From Janthinobacterium silvisoli (GTDB taxonomy: Bacteria > Pseudomonadota > Gammaproteobacteria > Burkholderiales > Burkholderiaceae_D), in the NCBI RefSeq assembly GCF_014200725.1, contig NZ_JACHCL010000003.1, positions 1-64,000 of the forward strand: 64,000 nt of DNA, read 5' to 3'. The notes beneath the pieces are model-generated. The model worked only from the letters and a program-made list of their open reading frames with translations. It made no database searches and had not been told where the DNA came from. The position numbers were made by a program, and so were the translations under genes. Positions 53,113-64,000 of the stretch are shown here, piece after piece; the stretch's first letter is position 1, and each line of letters starts with the position of its first letter.

Positions 53113-53607
53113 TTATTGTGAAGTAATGTCGGCGTCTTCACCGCTACCGCCGGGCTGGCCATCCTTGCCCAGGGAAATGATCTCGTACTCGCCCTTGGTG
53201 CCTGGCGCACGGTACTGGTATGGGTGGCCCCATGGATCGAGCGGCACGGCTTTCTTCAGGTACGGGCCATTCCACCTGGTGCCGGCGGCTGGCGGCGCGG
53301 CCAGCAAGGCGGCCAGTCCTTCTTCCGTGCTGGGATAGCGACCCACGTCCAGACGATAGGTATCGAGCGATTTTTCAAACGCCTCGATTTGCGCCTTGGC
53401 CACGGTCACTTCGGACTTGCCCAGTTGCGCAAAATACTTGGGGCCGACATACGCGGCCAGCAAACCAATAATCACGATAACGACCAGCAATTCCAGCAAG
53501 GTAAAACCTGCTTGATCCGCTTTTTTATTGCCTTTGCCACATGAAAAACGATGGCCTGCTTGCTTCACTGGCTGGTTATGTACTGCGTGGCTGTGTACTG
53601 CGTGCAT
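53113..53607 (-). CDS. gspG: Major pseudopilin GspG
   Basis: A 164-residue pseudopilin, first gene of the operon. It has an unusually long leader of 34 residues before the cleavage site (KADQAG then FTLLELLVVIVIIGLL, Glu5 present), rich in His at its start. The mature part has the full GspG pattern: RLDVGRYPSTEEGLAALL, WNGPYLKKAVPLDPWGHPYQYR and the C-terminal calcium-site region ISLGKDGQPGGSGEDADI. An AAGGAG lies at good spacing from the ATG at 53607, supporting the long leader. Confidence 0.95.
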   Translation of the reverse strand: MHAVHSHAVHNQPVKQAGHRFSCGKGNKKADQAGFTLLELLVVIVIIGLLAAYVGPKYFAQLGKSEVTVAKAQIEAFEKSLDTYRLDVGRYPSTEEGLAALLAAPPAAGTRWNGPYLKKAVPLDPWGHPYQYRAPGTKGEYEIISLGKDGQPGGSGEDADITSQ

Positions 53608-54050
53608 CCGCGGCGCTCCTTAATTGATCGCTGCCACCCTGCGCCATGATGACGCAATAAAGTGGTCCAATTCGTCAGCCTACCATGCCACGAATGGTTG
53701 AGACAATGTTTTATTTTTTCCCTGTGGCAACTTATTTCCATGGAAACCAATTTGAAATACGTCAGGAGTGACCAAGCCAGAATGCAAAAATGGTATTTCA
53801 TTAAAGGCATGATTTATTTTCAATTCAGGATGCGGTAACTATTGGTTAAAATTTAATAGTAAAAAGAAAATTTTATTCTGTTGTTTTTTGTAACTCGCAA
53901 ATAAAAAATACAACAATATTTGCAAATTTAATTTCCTATTTTGCTATATTAAAAGCCAACCTCATGCATGCCAGATTCAACGGCGACATAGGGCGATATC
54001 CACATAAGCATATTAAAAAAATTCCATCAAAATACACAAGGGAAGAGCTC
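53608..54050. other. AT-rich divergent control region of secretion operon
   Basis: About 440 bp without a supportable gene, between gspG (minus) and a PEP-CTERM gene (plus). Base composition falls sharply to AT-rich. It contains a perfect 12-bp palindrome TTTCCATGGAAA (53735-53746) and a TATATT box near 53944 that may belong to the plus-strand gene. Promoters for both directions must lie here, but I cannot place them with confidence. Confidence 0.5.
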
Positions 54051-54815
54051 ATGACTCATTTAATGTACGGTACTTCGCAGCGCCAAGCCACCCCATCTGG
54101 TTTTCCATTCGCGAAACTGCTGGGTGGCGCCCTGCTCGGCGCCGCGCTGGCCGCAGCGCCCGCCGCCCAGGCAGATGTGATCACTTTCAACAACCTGGAC
54201 AATCAATTCGTCGGTCACGGCGACAGCCTTGAAATCGGTAATTTCTTGCTGACCGGTATATCCAATGTCCCTGGCGCGGCGCCTGGCGATCTGGTCGGCG
54301 CGATCTTCAATGGCGGCGACCCGGCCTCTTGCGGCCAGGCTTGCCCGACCGGCACGACCAATAATTATTACGCTGCTCTCAACGATGGCATCGTCTACCT
54401 CGATCCCCTGAAAGCCGGCGGCTCGGTCAGCCTGCAAGGCTTCGACGCCAGCTTCATCGGCTATGCCCAGGGCGCCAGCTATCCGGCGATTGCCGGCCTG
54501 CTGCGCGTGCAAGGCTTCTACGCGGACGGCAGCTCGCTGTATGAAACCTACCAGCTGGGCGGCCCCGTGGGCGGCAGCTTCCAGTTCCAGCATTTCGACA
54601 CCAGCGCCGGCTTTGCCAGCCAGCGTTTTGAGTCGCTGGCCTTCTTCGGCTTCACTTGCAATACCAGCGGCAGTTGCAACGCGTTCAATAGCAACAAAGG
54701 CCAGTTTGCGCTCGACAACATCATCGCCTCGGTACCGGAACCATCGACCTACGCCATGATGCTGCTGGGCCTGGCTGGCATCGGCTTCGTGGCGCGCCGC
54801 CGCAAGCAAGCCTGA
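54051..54815 (+). CDS. PEP-CTERM protein upstream of S8 peptidase
   Basis: A 254-residue exported protein: signal peptide through PAAQAD, a beta-rich body with one pair of close cysteines (CGQAC) and another (CNTSGSC), and a canonical PEP-CTERM tag (SVPEPSTYAMMLLGLAGIGF then ARRRKQA). The ATG at 54051 has GGGAAGAG upstream. Frame extension to 53964 would put the signal peptide in the interior. The peptidase gene starts 40 bp downstream on the same strand, so the two are probably cotranscribed. Confidence 0.92.
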   Translation: MTHLMYGTSQRQATPSGFPFAKLLGGALLGAALAAAPAAQADVITFNNLDNQFVGHGDSLEIGNFLLTGISNVPGAAPGDLVGAIFNGGDPASCGQACPTGTTNNYYAALNDGIVYLDPLKAGGSVSLQGFDASFIGYAQGASYPAIAGLLRVQGFYADGSSLYETYQLGGPVGGSFQFQHFDTSAGFASQRFESLAFFGFTCNTSGSCNAFNSNKGQFALDNIIASVPEPSTYAMMLLGLAGIGFVARRRKQA

Positions 54816-54855
54816 TTTTCCTCTTCCGTCCATACCGATACCAGGAAACCCTGAC

Positions 54856-58008
<3,153 letters not shown>

Positions 58009-58031
58009 TATCACCCGGCAACTGCTACTTG

Positions 58032-58058
58032 AACGCGCCCTGCGGGGCGCGTTTTTTT
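58032..58058 (+). terminator. Intrinsic terminator after S8 peptidase
   Basis: AACGCGCCC and GGGCGCGTT form a 9-bp stem with a TGCG loop followed by seven T residues on the plus strand, 23 bp after the peptidase stop. Confidence 0.9.
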
Positions 58059-58122
58059 ATGCGTGCGACACCAGTACAAGGACTATGATTCCTGGTCAGC
58101 CTTCAATACAAGGAGTATTGCC

Positions 58123-58455
58123 ATGCAGATAGCATCCGCAGAAAGACACGCGTATATCGTGCTGCTGGCCGAGCCACCGCTGGCGTCCTATACAGTTCAA
58201 GGGCAGCATCTGGAGAGCGATAGCGAGGCGGCACGCCGCTATGTACTTGATCTGGAAGAAAAGCAGAACGCCGTGCTGGCATTGCTTGGAAATGTACCTG
58301 TGCAATACCACTACACGGTCACACTGAATGGTTTTGCAGCCTTGCTGACAGAAAACGAAGTGTCACGCCTGAAGGTGATTCCAGGCGTGACACAGGTATC
58401 GTCAGCCACCGTCGAACAGGTCAACGGTGCGGCGATCAACAACAAGCAACAATAA
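58123..58455 (+). CDS. Free-standing I9 propeptide/inhibitor protein
   Basis: A 110-residue protein that is an I9 domain and nothing else. It matches the propeptide of the S8 peptidase just upstream: AYIVLLAEPPLASY against PYIVQLTDKPIASY, and PVQYHYTVTLNGFAALLTENEV against PVQYQYKIVLNGFSALLTDAEV, with the same spacing. It has no signal peptide, so it should stay in the cytoplasm. AAGGAG lies 8 bases before the ATG at 58123. Free I9 proteins such as yeast Pbi2 inhibit subtilases. Here it could protect the cell from mislocalised peptidase or act as an external chaperone if exported otherwise. Confidence 0.88.
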   Translation: MQIASAERHAYIVLLAEPPLASYTVQGQHLESDSEAARRYVLDLEEKQNAVLALLGNVPVQYHYTVTLNGFAALLTENEVSRLKVIPGVTQVSSATVEQVNGAAINNKQQ

Positions 58456-59103
58456 TCAAGCAGTCAAAGCGGCGACGCGGCGGCGGCGCAGGGCAAAGCC
58501 AATCAGCGCCAGGCCGCCCGTCAGCATCATCCATTCCGACGCTTCCGGCACGGCCGAGATCGACGCGATGCTGGCGTAAGTGCTGGCGGCGATCGACGCC
58601 GGCAAAGCGCCATTGAGCGGCATCAAGTCGAACTGCAGCAAGTTGCCGTTCGGATTGCCCAGGTAGGCCGATGCCGACTGGTCGAGCAAGCCCAGGCTGA
58701 AGGTGGTACCCACATTGCCATTCGTGCCCAGGAAGTCGCCGCCAAACACAATGTCGAAGGCAAACCTGCCGCCCAGGCTGACGTTCTGGAACCAGTCGTT
58801 ATAGCCGCCGCCATTGCCGAACACCAGGGTGCCCGGTGCGCTGCCGCTGACATTTCCTTCCTTGCTGTCGAGCGCGCCAAAGGCGCCCGAGAACTGGCTC
58901 AGGGTGGCGGTGGCGCCAGGCGCCGGGCTATTGCCAGCAAGAAAGGCAAAGTCCAGGAAACCAGCGCCAGAGAACTGGCTGGTATCGATTTCCACGTGAT
59001 AGTGCAGAGGATCAGCCATGGCAACACTGCTGCCAGCGGCCAGCAGCGCAGCCAGCACGGCACGGCGCAAGGTGAGATTCAGATTGAAGGTCGGTGCAAA
59101 CAT
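58456..59103 (-). CDS. PEP-CTERM protein downstream of nuclease gene
   Basis: A 215-residue exported protein with signal peptide (through SSVAMAD), a beta-rich body resembling the NF038129-type PEP-CTERM group (DTSQFSGAGFLDFAF), and a variant sorting tag with PEA instead of PEP (VPEASEWMMLTGGLALIGF then RRRR). AAGGGGA precedes the ATG. It begins 10 bp after the stop of the nuclease gene on the same strand, so the two are cotranscribed. Its stop directly abuts that of the I9 gene. Confidence 0.9.
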   Translation of the reverse strand: MFAPTFNLNLTLRRAVLAALLAAGSSVAMADPLHYHVEIDTSQFSGAGFLDFAFLAGNSPAPGATATLSQFSGAFGALDSKEGNVSGSAPGTLVFGNGGGYNDWFQNVSLGGRFAFDIVFGGDFLGTNGNVGTTFSLGLLDQSASAYLGNPNGNLLQFDLMPLNGALPASIAASTYASIASISAVPEASEWMMLTGGLALIGFALRRRRVAALTA

Positions 59104-59113
59104 GGTAGTCCCC

Positions 59114-62100
59114 TTAGAAGCTGCCAGCGAAAATGCCGGCGTTATAGTTGATGGTCAGTTTTGAAGGATTGCTAAAGCTGACAGCGAAGGACACTGTCGC
59201 GCCCGGCGCCAGGCTGGCTGTCTTGACGCTGACATATGGCGCGCCCGCGCGGCTGCCGCTGGCGTTATCGAGGCTGACACCAGCAGGCAAGCCGCCGAAC
59301 ACCACCTGGAATGGGCCGTTGATGGCGCTCGCGCCCGTGTTGGTGAAGCTGAAGCTGCCCGTGTACTTTTGCGTGACGCGGTTGTAGACCAGACCCGAGC
59401 TGGCAAGCGAAACGGCGCCCGTGATATCACGGTAAGACGGCTGCAAGTCGAGGCTGATCACGACCGGGTCATGGTCCGAGGCGCGGTAAGGCAAGGCGTT
59501 GTACAAGTCTTGCGGCTTGGCCGAGTCGATGTTGTAGTCGATCACTTCCGGTTCATCGGCATTCAAATGCCATTCCGCCACGCCGGCTACTTGCGGGCTC
59601 AGGCTGGCGCTGGCCAGCGCATGGTCCAGATAGCCGCTCAGGCCGCCAAAGATAAACGAATACGGCATGCCCGCCGGACGCACGTAACGCTCGAGCTCAT
59701 TGACGAAGCCGGCGCCCGTGATGACCTGGATCGGATCTTCCGCGCCATACGAATTCAAGTCGCCGATGATCAGCACGTCGCTGTCGCCGGCGGCGGCGGC
59801 CACTTGCGGCACGAAGCTGCCGACCAGGCGCTGCGCCTGCTGCACGCGGGTAGCGTTCCAGCAACTCTGGCTGTCGTTGTTGTCCGCATCAGGACCGCTG
59901 CCGGACGGGCAGCTGCCTTTCGATTTCAGGTGGTTGACGATCAGCGAGAATTTTTCGCCATTGGCCGCGCGGAAGGTTTGCGCCATCGGTGGCCGGTTGT
60001 TGATGGCCGCCGCATCGGATAGCGCACCGCCCACCAGGCCCAGCTTGGCCGGTTTGTAGATCATCGCCACGCGGATCGCATCCGTGCCAGTGGCGGCCGG
60101 CTTGGGCACCACGGCGTAGCTGACGGCACCGATGGAGGCATTGAGCTGGTCGACCAGATAGCTGACAGCCGTTTCGCCATTGTTCTGAATTTCCATCAAG
60201 CCCACTACGTCGGCGTCGATGGCTTTCAGTTCGGCCACGATCTTGTCGCGCTGGCGGATGAATTCAGCCAGGTTGTCGGCACCACGGCAATTCGACTTGG
60301 TTGTGGACGAGCCTATCGTGCAGCCCTGCCCCGTCTGTCCAAACACCGTATTGCCATTGGTAAAGGTCGTGAAGAAATTGAGCACGTTGGCGCTGGCGAC
60401 TTTGACGTTGCCCGATGGCAGGTCCGGGGCGCCGGTGCGCGGGTTGTCGCGCGAAAACTGCGGCGTCACGGTCGGCTGCAGTTTGTAGGCAGCGCCACCG
60501 CCACCGATGGCGCCGAAGTCGACCACGCCGGTCAGGTCGGCCACCGTGTCGCCACTGCGCACGGTGTTATCGTCGCCGAGGTAGGGTATCGTGGCAGGTG
60601 CCACAAAGATGCCGTCGTCGAGCACGATGATATTGCCGGCATTGGCAGCGGCCAGCGCCAGTGCTTCGGGCGAAGCGGCCGGATAGCGGTTGGTCGGCAC
60701 TTCACGCCGGCCTGCCGACAAGGTCAGCTCGCCACGGGTGCCCAGGAAGGCGTTTTGCGACACGGTCAATGGCTGCGTAAAACGCACCAGCATACCTTCC
60801 ACCTGGCCCAGATTATCGTTGGGCAACGTCACATTGACCGGCACGATGCTGTGGCCGCTGCTTTGCGTGATGATGGAAGTCACGTCCTTCAATTCCGTGT
60901 ACGAATTTTTTGCGCCTGATGGCGTGTATTCGAACACCGTACCCGTCACGCGTATCAGGTCGCCCGGCTGCACTGCTGCAACCGTATTGCCCGTGTACAC
61001 AAAGATGCCGTCCGAGGTGGTGGGATCGCCATCACCGGCCGGATCCTGGATAAAGAAGCCGGTGCCCACTTTCAAGGTCACCACGCCTTCGGTGGTCTGC
61101 ACCGAATTGGCATACGGGCTGCTCGCGCCAGGCCCCTGGATTTGCGGGATCGTATGGGTAACAGCAGCCAGGCCCTGTACGGCCACATTCACCTGGCAGG
61201 TCGCTGTTTGCTGCTGGTCATTGCTGAATTTGACGACGACGGGGTAATTGCCCACCGGCACGCCAGCGGCTACCAGCAAGCTGACGCTGGCGCTCTCGCC
61301 CGCCACGCCGGCCGCGCTGAACTGGCCCAGGCTGATGCCGGCCACTGCCGGGGAAGTCAGCACGGCGGCGTTGACAATGCCATCGACGTCGGAGGCGCGC
61401 AGCACGGCATTGCCGCCACTGCCGAGCGCCAGCGCCAGGCTGGCCGGGCAGCTGGTAACGATGGGGTACACCACGGCACCGCCGCACACACGGCGCTCGG
61501 AAGCCGTATTGCGCGGCGTGACGCTGCCGGTGGCAAAGTCGTTGCCATTGTCATCCGTATCGACGCAACCGCCATTCGCCCGCAGAATCGCCAGGGTATT
61601 CGATGGCGCAGGCGCAACAGCGCCTTCAAAACCGTTGGCGGTACCGAAGCCGACCAGGTCCACCACTTGCGAACCAGCGGGATTGGCGCCCGTCTGGGCC
61701 GTTTTGCTACTGCTCAACAACACTTTCCCCGCCGTCCCTGACATGGCGATAGTGCCCGTGGCATCCGGCGTCGGCAGATCCTGCGTGCCGCCTGTCCCCT
61801 GGGCTTGCTGTACCAGCAGATATTGGCCAGCTTGCAACTCAATTGCTGGCAAGGCCGTTACAGCCCAGCTCGATCCTGCCGCAGAAGCATATTGCACGCT
61901 CCAGTTGGTCAAATTGACGGGGCTGGCGCTGCGGTTGAAGATTTCGATAAAATCATTGCGATACAAGGCGCCACTATTGCCACCGCCACCATACACCTGG
62001 CTGATGACCACATCGGAGGCGGCCAGCGCGGGCAGGCCCAGCGATGCCAGCAAACTGGCCATGACCGTCAGACGCCATTGTCCGGCACAGCGTGGTTGTC

Positions 62101-62131
62101 CAGGCGAGCCTGGCGTAAAACAATTTTTCAT
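59114..62131 (-). CDS. ExeM/NucH-type extracellular nuclease
   Basis: A 1005-residue secreted nuclease: an extended signal peptide (hydrophobic part about 24-38, ending PALAAS), a lamin-tail domain (VVISQVYGGGGNSG onward, about 38-150), linker domains and an OB-like region (GFFIQDPAGDGDPTTSDG, about 355-450). The EEP nuclease domain (VKVASANVLNFF near 577, Glu in GLMEIQNNG, IIGDLNSYG, SDHDPV, to about 890) and a C-terminal beta domain follow. It degrades extracellular DNA, for nutrition or to loosen biofilm. Unlike many relatives it has no C-terminal anchor, ending GIFAGSF. A PEP-CTERM gene follows after 10 bp. Confidence 0.94.
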   Translation of the reverse strand: MKNCFTPGSPGQPRCAGQWRLTVMASLLASLGLPALAASDVVISQVYGGGGNSGALYRNDFIEIFNRSASPVNLTNWSVQYASAAGSSWAVTALPAIELQAGQYLLVQQAQGTGGTQDLPTPDATGTIAMSGTAGKVLLSSSKTAQTGANPAGSQVVDLVGFGTANGFEGAVAPAPSNTLAILRANGGCVDTDDNGNDFATGSVTPRNTASERRVCGGAVVYPIVTSCPASLALALGSGGNAVLRASDVDGIVNAAVLTSPAVAGISLGQFSAAGVAGESASVSLLVAAGVPVGNYPVVVKFSNDQQQTATCQVNVAVQGLAAVTHTIPQIQGPGASSPYANSVQTTEGVVTLKVGTGFFIQDPAGDGDPTTSDGIFVYTGNTVAAVQPGDLIRVTGTVFEYTPSGAKNSYTELKDVTSIITQSSGHSIVPVNVTLPNDNLGQVEGMLVRFTQPLTVSQNAFLGTRGELTLSAGRREVPTNRYPAASPEALALAAANAGNIIVLDDGIFVAPATIPYLGDDNTVRSGDTVADLTGVVDFGAIGGGGAAYKLQPTVTPQFSRDNPRTGAPDLPSGNVKVASANVLNFFTTFTNGNTVFGQTGQGCTIGSSTTKSNCRGADNLAEFIRQRDKIVAELKAIDADVVGLMEIQNNGETAVSYLVDQLNASIGAVSYAVVPKPAATGTDAIRVAMIYKPAKLGLVGGALSDAAAINNRPPMAQTFRAANGEKFSLIVNHLKSKGSCPSGSGPDADNNDSQSCWNATRVQQAQRLVGSFVPQVAAAAGDSDVLIIGDLNSYGAEDPIQVITGAGFVNELERYVRPAGMPYSFIFGGLSGYLDHALASASLSPQVAGVAEWHLNADEPEVIDYNIDSAKPQDLYNALPYRASDHDPVVISLDLQPSYRDITGAVSLASSGLVYNRVTQKYTGSFSFTNTGASAINGPFQVVFGGLPAGVSLDNASGSRAGAPYVSVKTASLAPGATVSFAVSFSNPSKLTINYNAGIFAGSF

Positions 62132-62522
62132 GAAGATTCCTGATGGAAATTAAAATTTCCGCCCATCACAATAAACAGGCGGCGCTAAAGTTAAGACAAC
62201 AAAATTAGGTAATTAGATAGGCTTTTTGTTATTAACTCAATCATAATATTCAGCCGTGACAACTTGATGACAAAACTTAACTGGTATGCATGTAGCTGGC
62301 AGATGCAGCAGTGGCAACTTGAATAATCAGACAATATTTTGTTGCATAAAAGTATGCACTTATTATCTAAACATAAATGAAAATAAGTTATTGGATATTG
62401 CCGGCAGAGCAAGCGTGTTACTATCGGTTGCGGTACCAATAAAACGCTTGCCATCAAGAAGCAGCGATACGCCGGGCGAACGATAGTAGAGACACAGACA
62501 GCAGAAACAGGGAATATTGATC
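62132..62522. other. AT-rich intergenic region
   Basis: About 390 bp between the divergent nuclease and PEP-CTERM genes. It is AT-rich, with no gene, RNA or clear repeat that I can support. Promoters for both flanking genes must lie here. AGGGA at about 62509 serves the plus-strand start at 62523. Confidence 0.5.
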
Positions 62523-63353
62523 ATGAGAAAAAATAGCAACCATTCAAACCCGACGCTGTTGCTTGCCGCCGTCCTGGCTACGCTACTGGTATCTCCCTTG
62601 CCTGCCCTGGCGAACAGCTACACCGGTTACTATGTGAACCCGCAAGCCGTGCCGCCGGCCAAGAAGCCGAACTGTTCACAATCGATGCAGGATGAAAAAG
62701 GCAAGGCGCAGGGACAGAACGCCTCTGCGGTCAGCCTGGAAGGCGTAGCCAGCCCATGCAGCCTGTCCAATGGCGATATCAATTACGATGAATTCAAGAA
62801 TGATGGTGTCGGTCCAGGCACGGTCAGCAGCCTCGGCGACGATGCTGCCTACCACCGCCCCTTGTCCAGCGACGATGGCAAGACAGCAGTAAAACGATTG
62901 CCATCGGATGCGCTGAACTTCCCCAGCGTTGCCAGCCGTCCGCTGGCGTCCGGCAATGGCCCCGCATCCAGCACCGGCACAGACAGTTTCAATGCGGCAT
63001 CAACCATACAGCCGTTCCAGCCAGCAGCAGCGGTAGGCTGGCCAGCGGGCAATTTTGGCGGCACCGAACGCCTGGCGGCCGCCAGCTTCGTCAGTCCCGG
63101 CGGCGTTGGCAGCAATACGGGAGACCCTGGGCTGTTTGGCACCAACCCGCCGGTATCGGGCGGTGTCGCGCCACCCGATACGCCCGATACCGGCACCACG
63201 ACGCCACCGGTCATCACGCCACCCGTGGTGACGCCGCCCATCGTGACGCCTGTCGATCCGAATATCCCGGCCATACCGGAAGCGTCCACCTGGGCCATGC
63301 TGCTGGCGGGCTTGGGTCTGCTCAGTCTGGTCTTAAATCGCCGCCGCAACTAA
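62523..63353 (+). CDS. PEP-CTERM protein, proline/threonine-rich
   Basis: A 276-residue exported protein: signal peptide through PALANS, a low-complexity body with two cysteines, a Thr/Pro/Val-rich stretch (about 215-245; repeats of TPPV and TPPI) and a variant tag (IPEASTWAMLLAGLGLLSL then NRRRN) with PEA instead of PEP. Such Thr/Pro stretches near the tag resemble glycosylated stalks. I recognise no enzymatic domain. The ATG at 62523 is better placed than the TTG at 62517. Only 4 bp separate it from the converging TIGR03790 gene. Confidence 0.85.
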   Translation: MRKNSNHSNPTLLLAAVLATLLVSPLPALANSYTGYYVNPQAVPPAKKPNCSQSMQDEKGKAQGQNASAVSLEGVASPCSLSNGDINYDEFKNDGVGPGTVSSLGDDAAYHRPLSSDDGKTAVKRLPSDALNFPSVASRPLASGNGPASSTGTDSFNAASTIQPFQPAAAVGWPAGNFGGTERLAAASFVSPGGVGSNTGDPGLFGTNPPVSGGVAPPDTPDTGTTTPPVITPPVVTPPIVTPVDPNIPAIPEASTWAMLLAGLGLLSLVLNRRRN

Positions 63354-63357
63354 GGCT

Positions 63358-64000
63358 TCAGCGGCGGTATGGCGTGCTCAAAGGTTCACCGATAAAAACG
63401 CCTTGCGCGGGCCAGGCGACACTTTTCCAATAAGCTTCGATGGCGGTGTCGCCCGATAAATAACGCTGCAGCAGCACTGTCGGCTGCGGAAATTTCTGCC
63501 AGTAATTGCACGGTTCGCTGACGCTGCCATAGCTGGCCGTGGCGCCCGCCTCCAGCCAGCGCAAGCTGCTCATCTGTCCCGTACCCAGCAAGTCGCCGCC
63601 ATACGACGTCAAATGATCGGCCAGTGCGCCTGGCGCAAACTTCAAGGTCTCGAGCTTGCCCACCCGCGCCATTCCCGTCTGGTACACCATGATGTCCGAT
63701 GCGCCGTCGAGCTCGTCGGCACGCAAGCGCTTGATATTCAATTTCTTCGACGGCAGCCGGCCGGCCGGTGGAAAGAATGGCGCGCGGCTATTGCGTGCCG
63801 TTTCACTGGTCATCAGATAATAGGCATTGGCTTCCTGCACCCGGAAACCGGCACTGACGCCACGATCGATCAACTCTTTCGCCTGGGCCACGGATTCGGT
63901 GGGCAGCAGCATGCTCAGGCGCATCTTGTAATCGCCATAGGGCAAGCCGCGTGCTGCATTGAAGTAGCTGCTGGGCTGGCCCACGCCACAGCTGCTGGAA
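63358..64000 (-). CDS. TIGR03790-family protein, N terminus beyond window
   Basis: The C-terminal 213 residues of a larger protein. The frame stays open to the right edge without a start that fits the family, so the gene continues outside. Visible are GLPYGDYKMRLSMLLPTES, a KKLNIKRLRADEL segment, and the C-terminal YWKSVAWPAQGVFIGEPLSTP, which match TIGR03790 proteins of unknown function common in PEP-CTERM-bearing and other environmental bacteria. The last part resembles the end of caspase-like or peptidase C25-type folds, but no catalytic residue can be assigned here. Confidence 0.78.
   Translation of the reverse strand, partial: SSSCGVGQPSSYFNAARGLPYGDYKMRLSMLLPTESVAQAKELIDRGVSAGFRVQEANAYYLMTSETARNSRAPFFPPAGRLPSKKLNIKRLRADELDGASDIMVYQTGMARVGKLETLKFAPGALADHLTSYGGDLLGTGQMSSLRWLEAGATASYGSVSEPCNYWQKFPQPTVLLQRYLSGDTAIEAYWKSVAWPAQGVFIGEPLSTPYRR

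Overview
The window looks like chromosomal DNA of a betaproteobacterium of the family Oxalobacteraceae (Janthinobacterium, Duganella or Massilia type). The evidence is the 16S rRNA 5' end at the left edge, the high-GC coding sequence, the Burkholderiales-style sulfur cluster (CysB, CysI with a DUF934 partner, iron-sulfur CysH, CysDN), the OmpC-type porin and several PEP-CTERM exosortase substrates. Placement below family is inference.

Left part (1-7.1 kb): an rRNA operon begins on the minus strand with its leader, boxA and promoter. Divergent from it are a LytS/LytR-type two-component pair, a PAS sensor kinase without a partner, a porin, a methyltransferase and cysB. 7.2-14.1 kb: a sulfate assimilation run on the plus strand (TSUP transporter, cysI, DUF934, cysH, cysD, cysN, siroheme methylase). 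It has no CysJ and no CysC. 14.1-17.8 kb: a minus-strand run lptF-lptG-cbiX-Stealth phosphotransferase. 17.9-25.7 kb: pepA, a run of small envelope or hypothetical genes, exonuclease III and a five-PAS GGDEF/EAL protein.

25.8-31.1 kb: a PrpR-like sigma-54 activator followed by a PhyH-type dioxygenase, a secreted alpha/beta hydrolase and a second LytS/LytR pair. 31.1-43.3 kb: mostly housekeeping genes (tricorn-like protease, clpS-clpA, a cold-shock gene, icd, an RluE-type pseudouridine synthase, rpsT, murJ), with an unusual small repeat protein between two Fur-like sites.

43.3-64 kb is the most distinctive part. An eleven-gene, tightly overlapping minus-strand operon encodes a type II secretion/type IV pilus hybrid: GspG, GspF and GspE, then small inner-membrane proteins in PilM-PilN-PilO-PilP order, a lipoprotein secretin and three further pseudopilins, the last lacking the conserved Glu5. 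It is flanked by extracellular proteins: a cucumisin-like S8 peptidase, a free-standing copy of that peptidase's I9 propeptide without a signal peptide, an ExeM/NucH nuclease, four PEP-CTERM proteins and a TIGR03790 protein cut by the right edge. Each large secreted enzyme is directly linked to a PEP-CTERM gene. A plausible but unproved reading is an export-and-surface-retention island in which the hybrid machine secretes the protease and nuclease and the PEP-CTERM partners sit at the cell surface.
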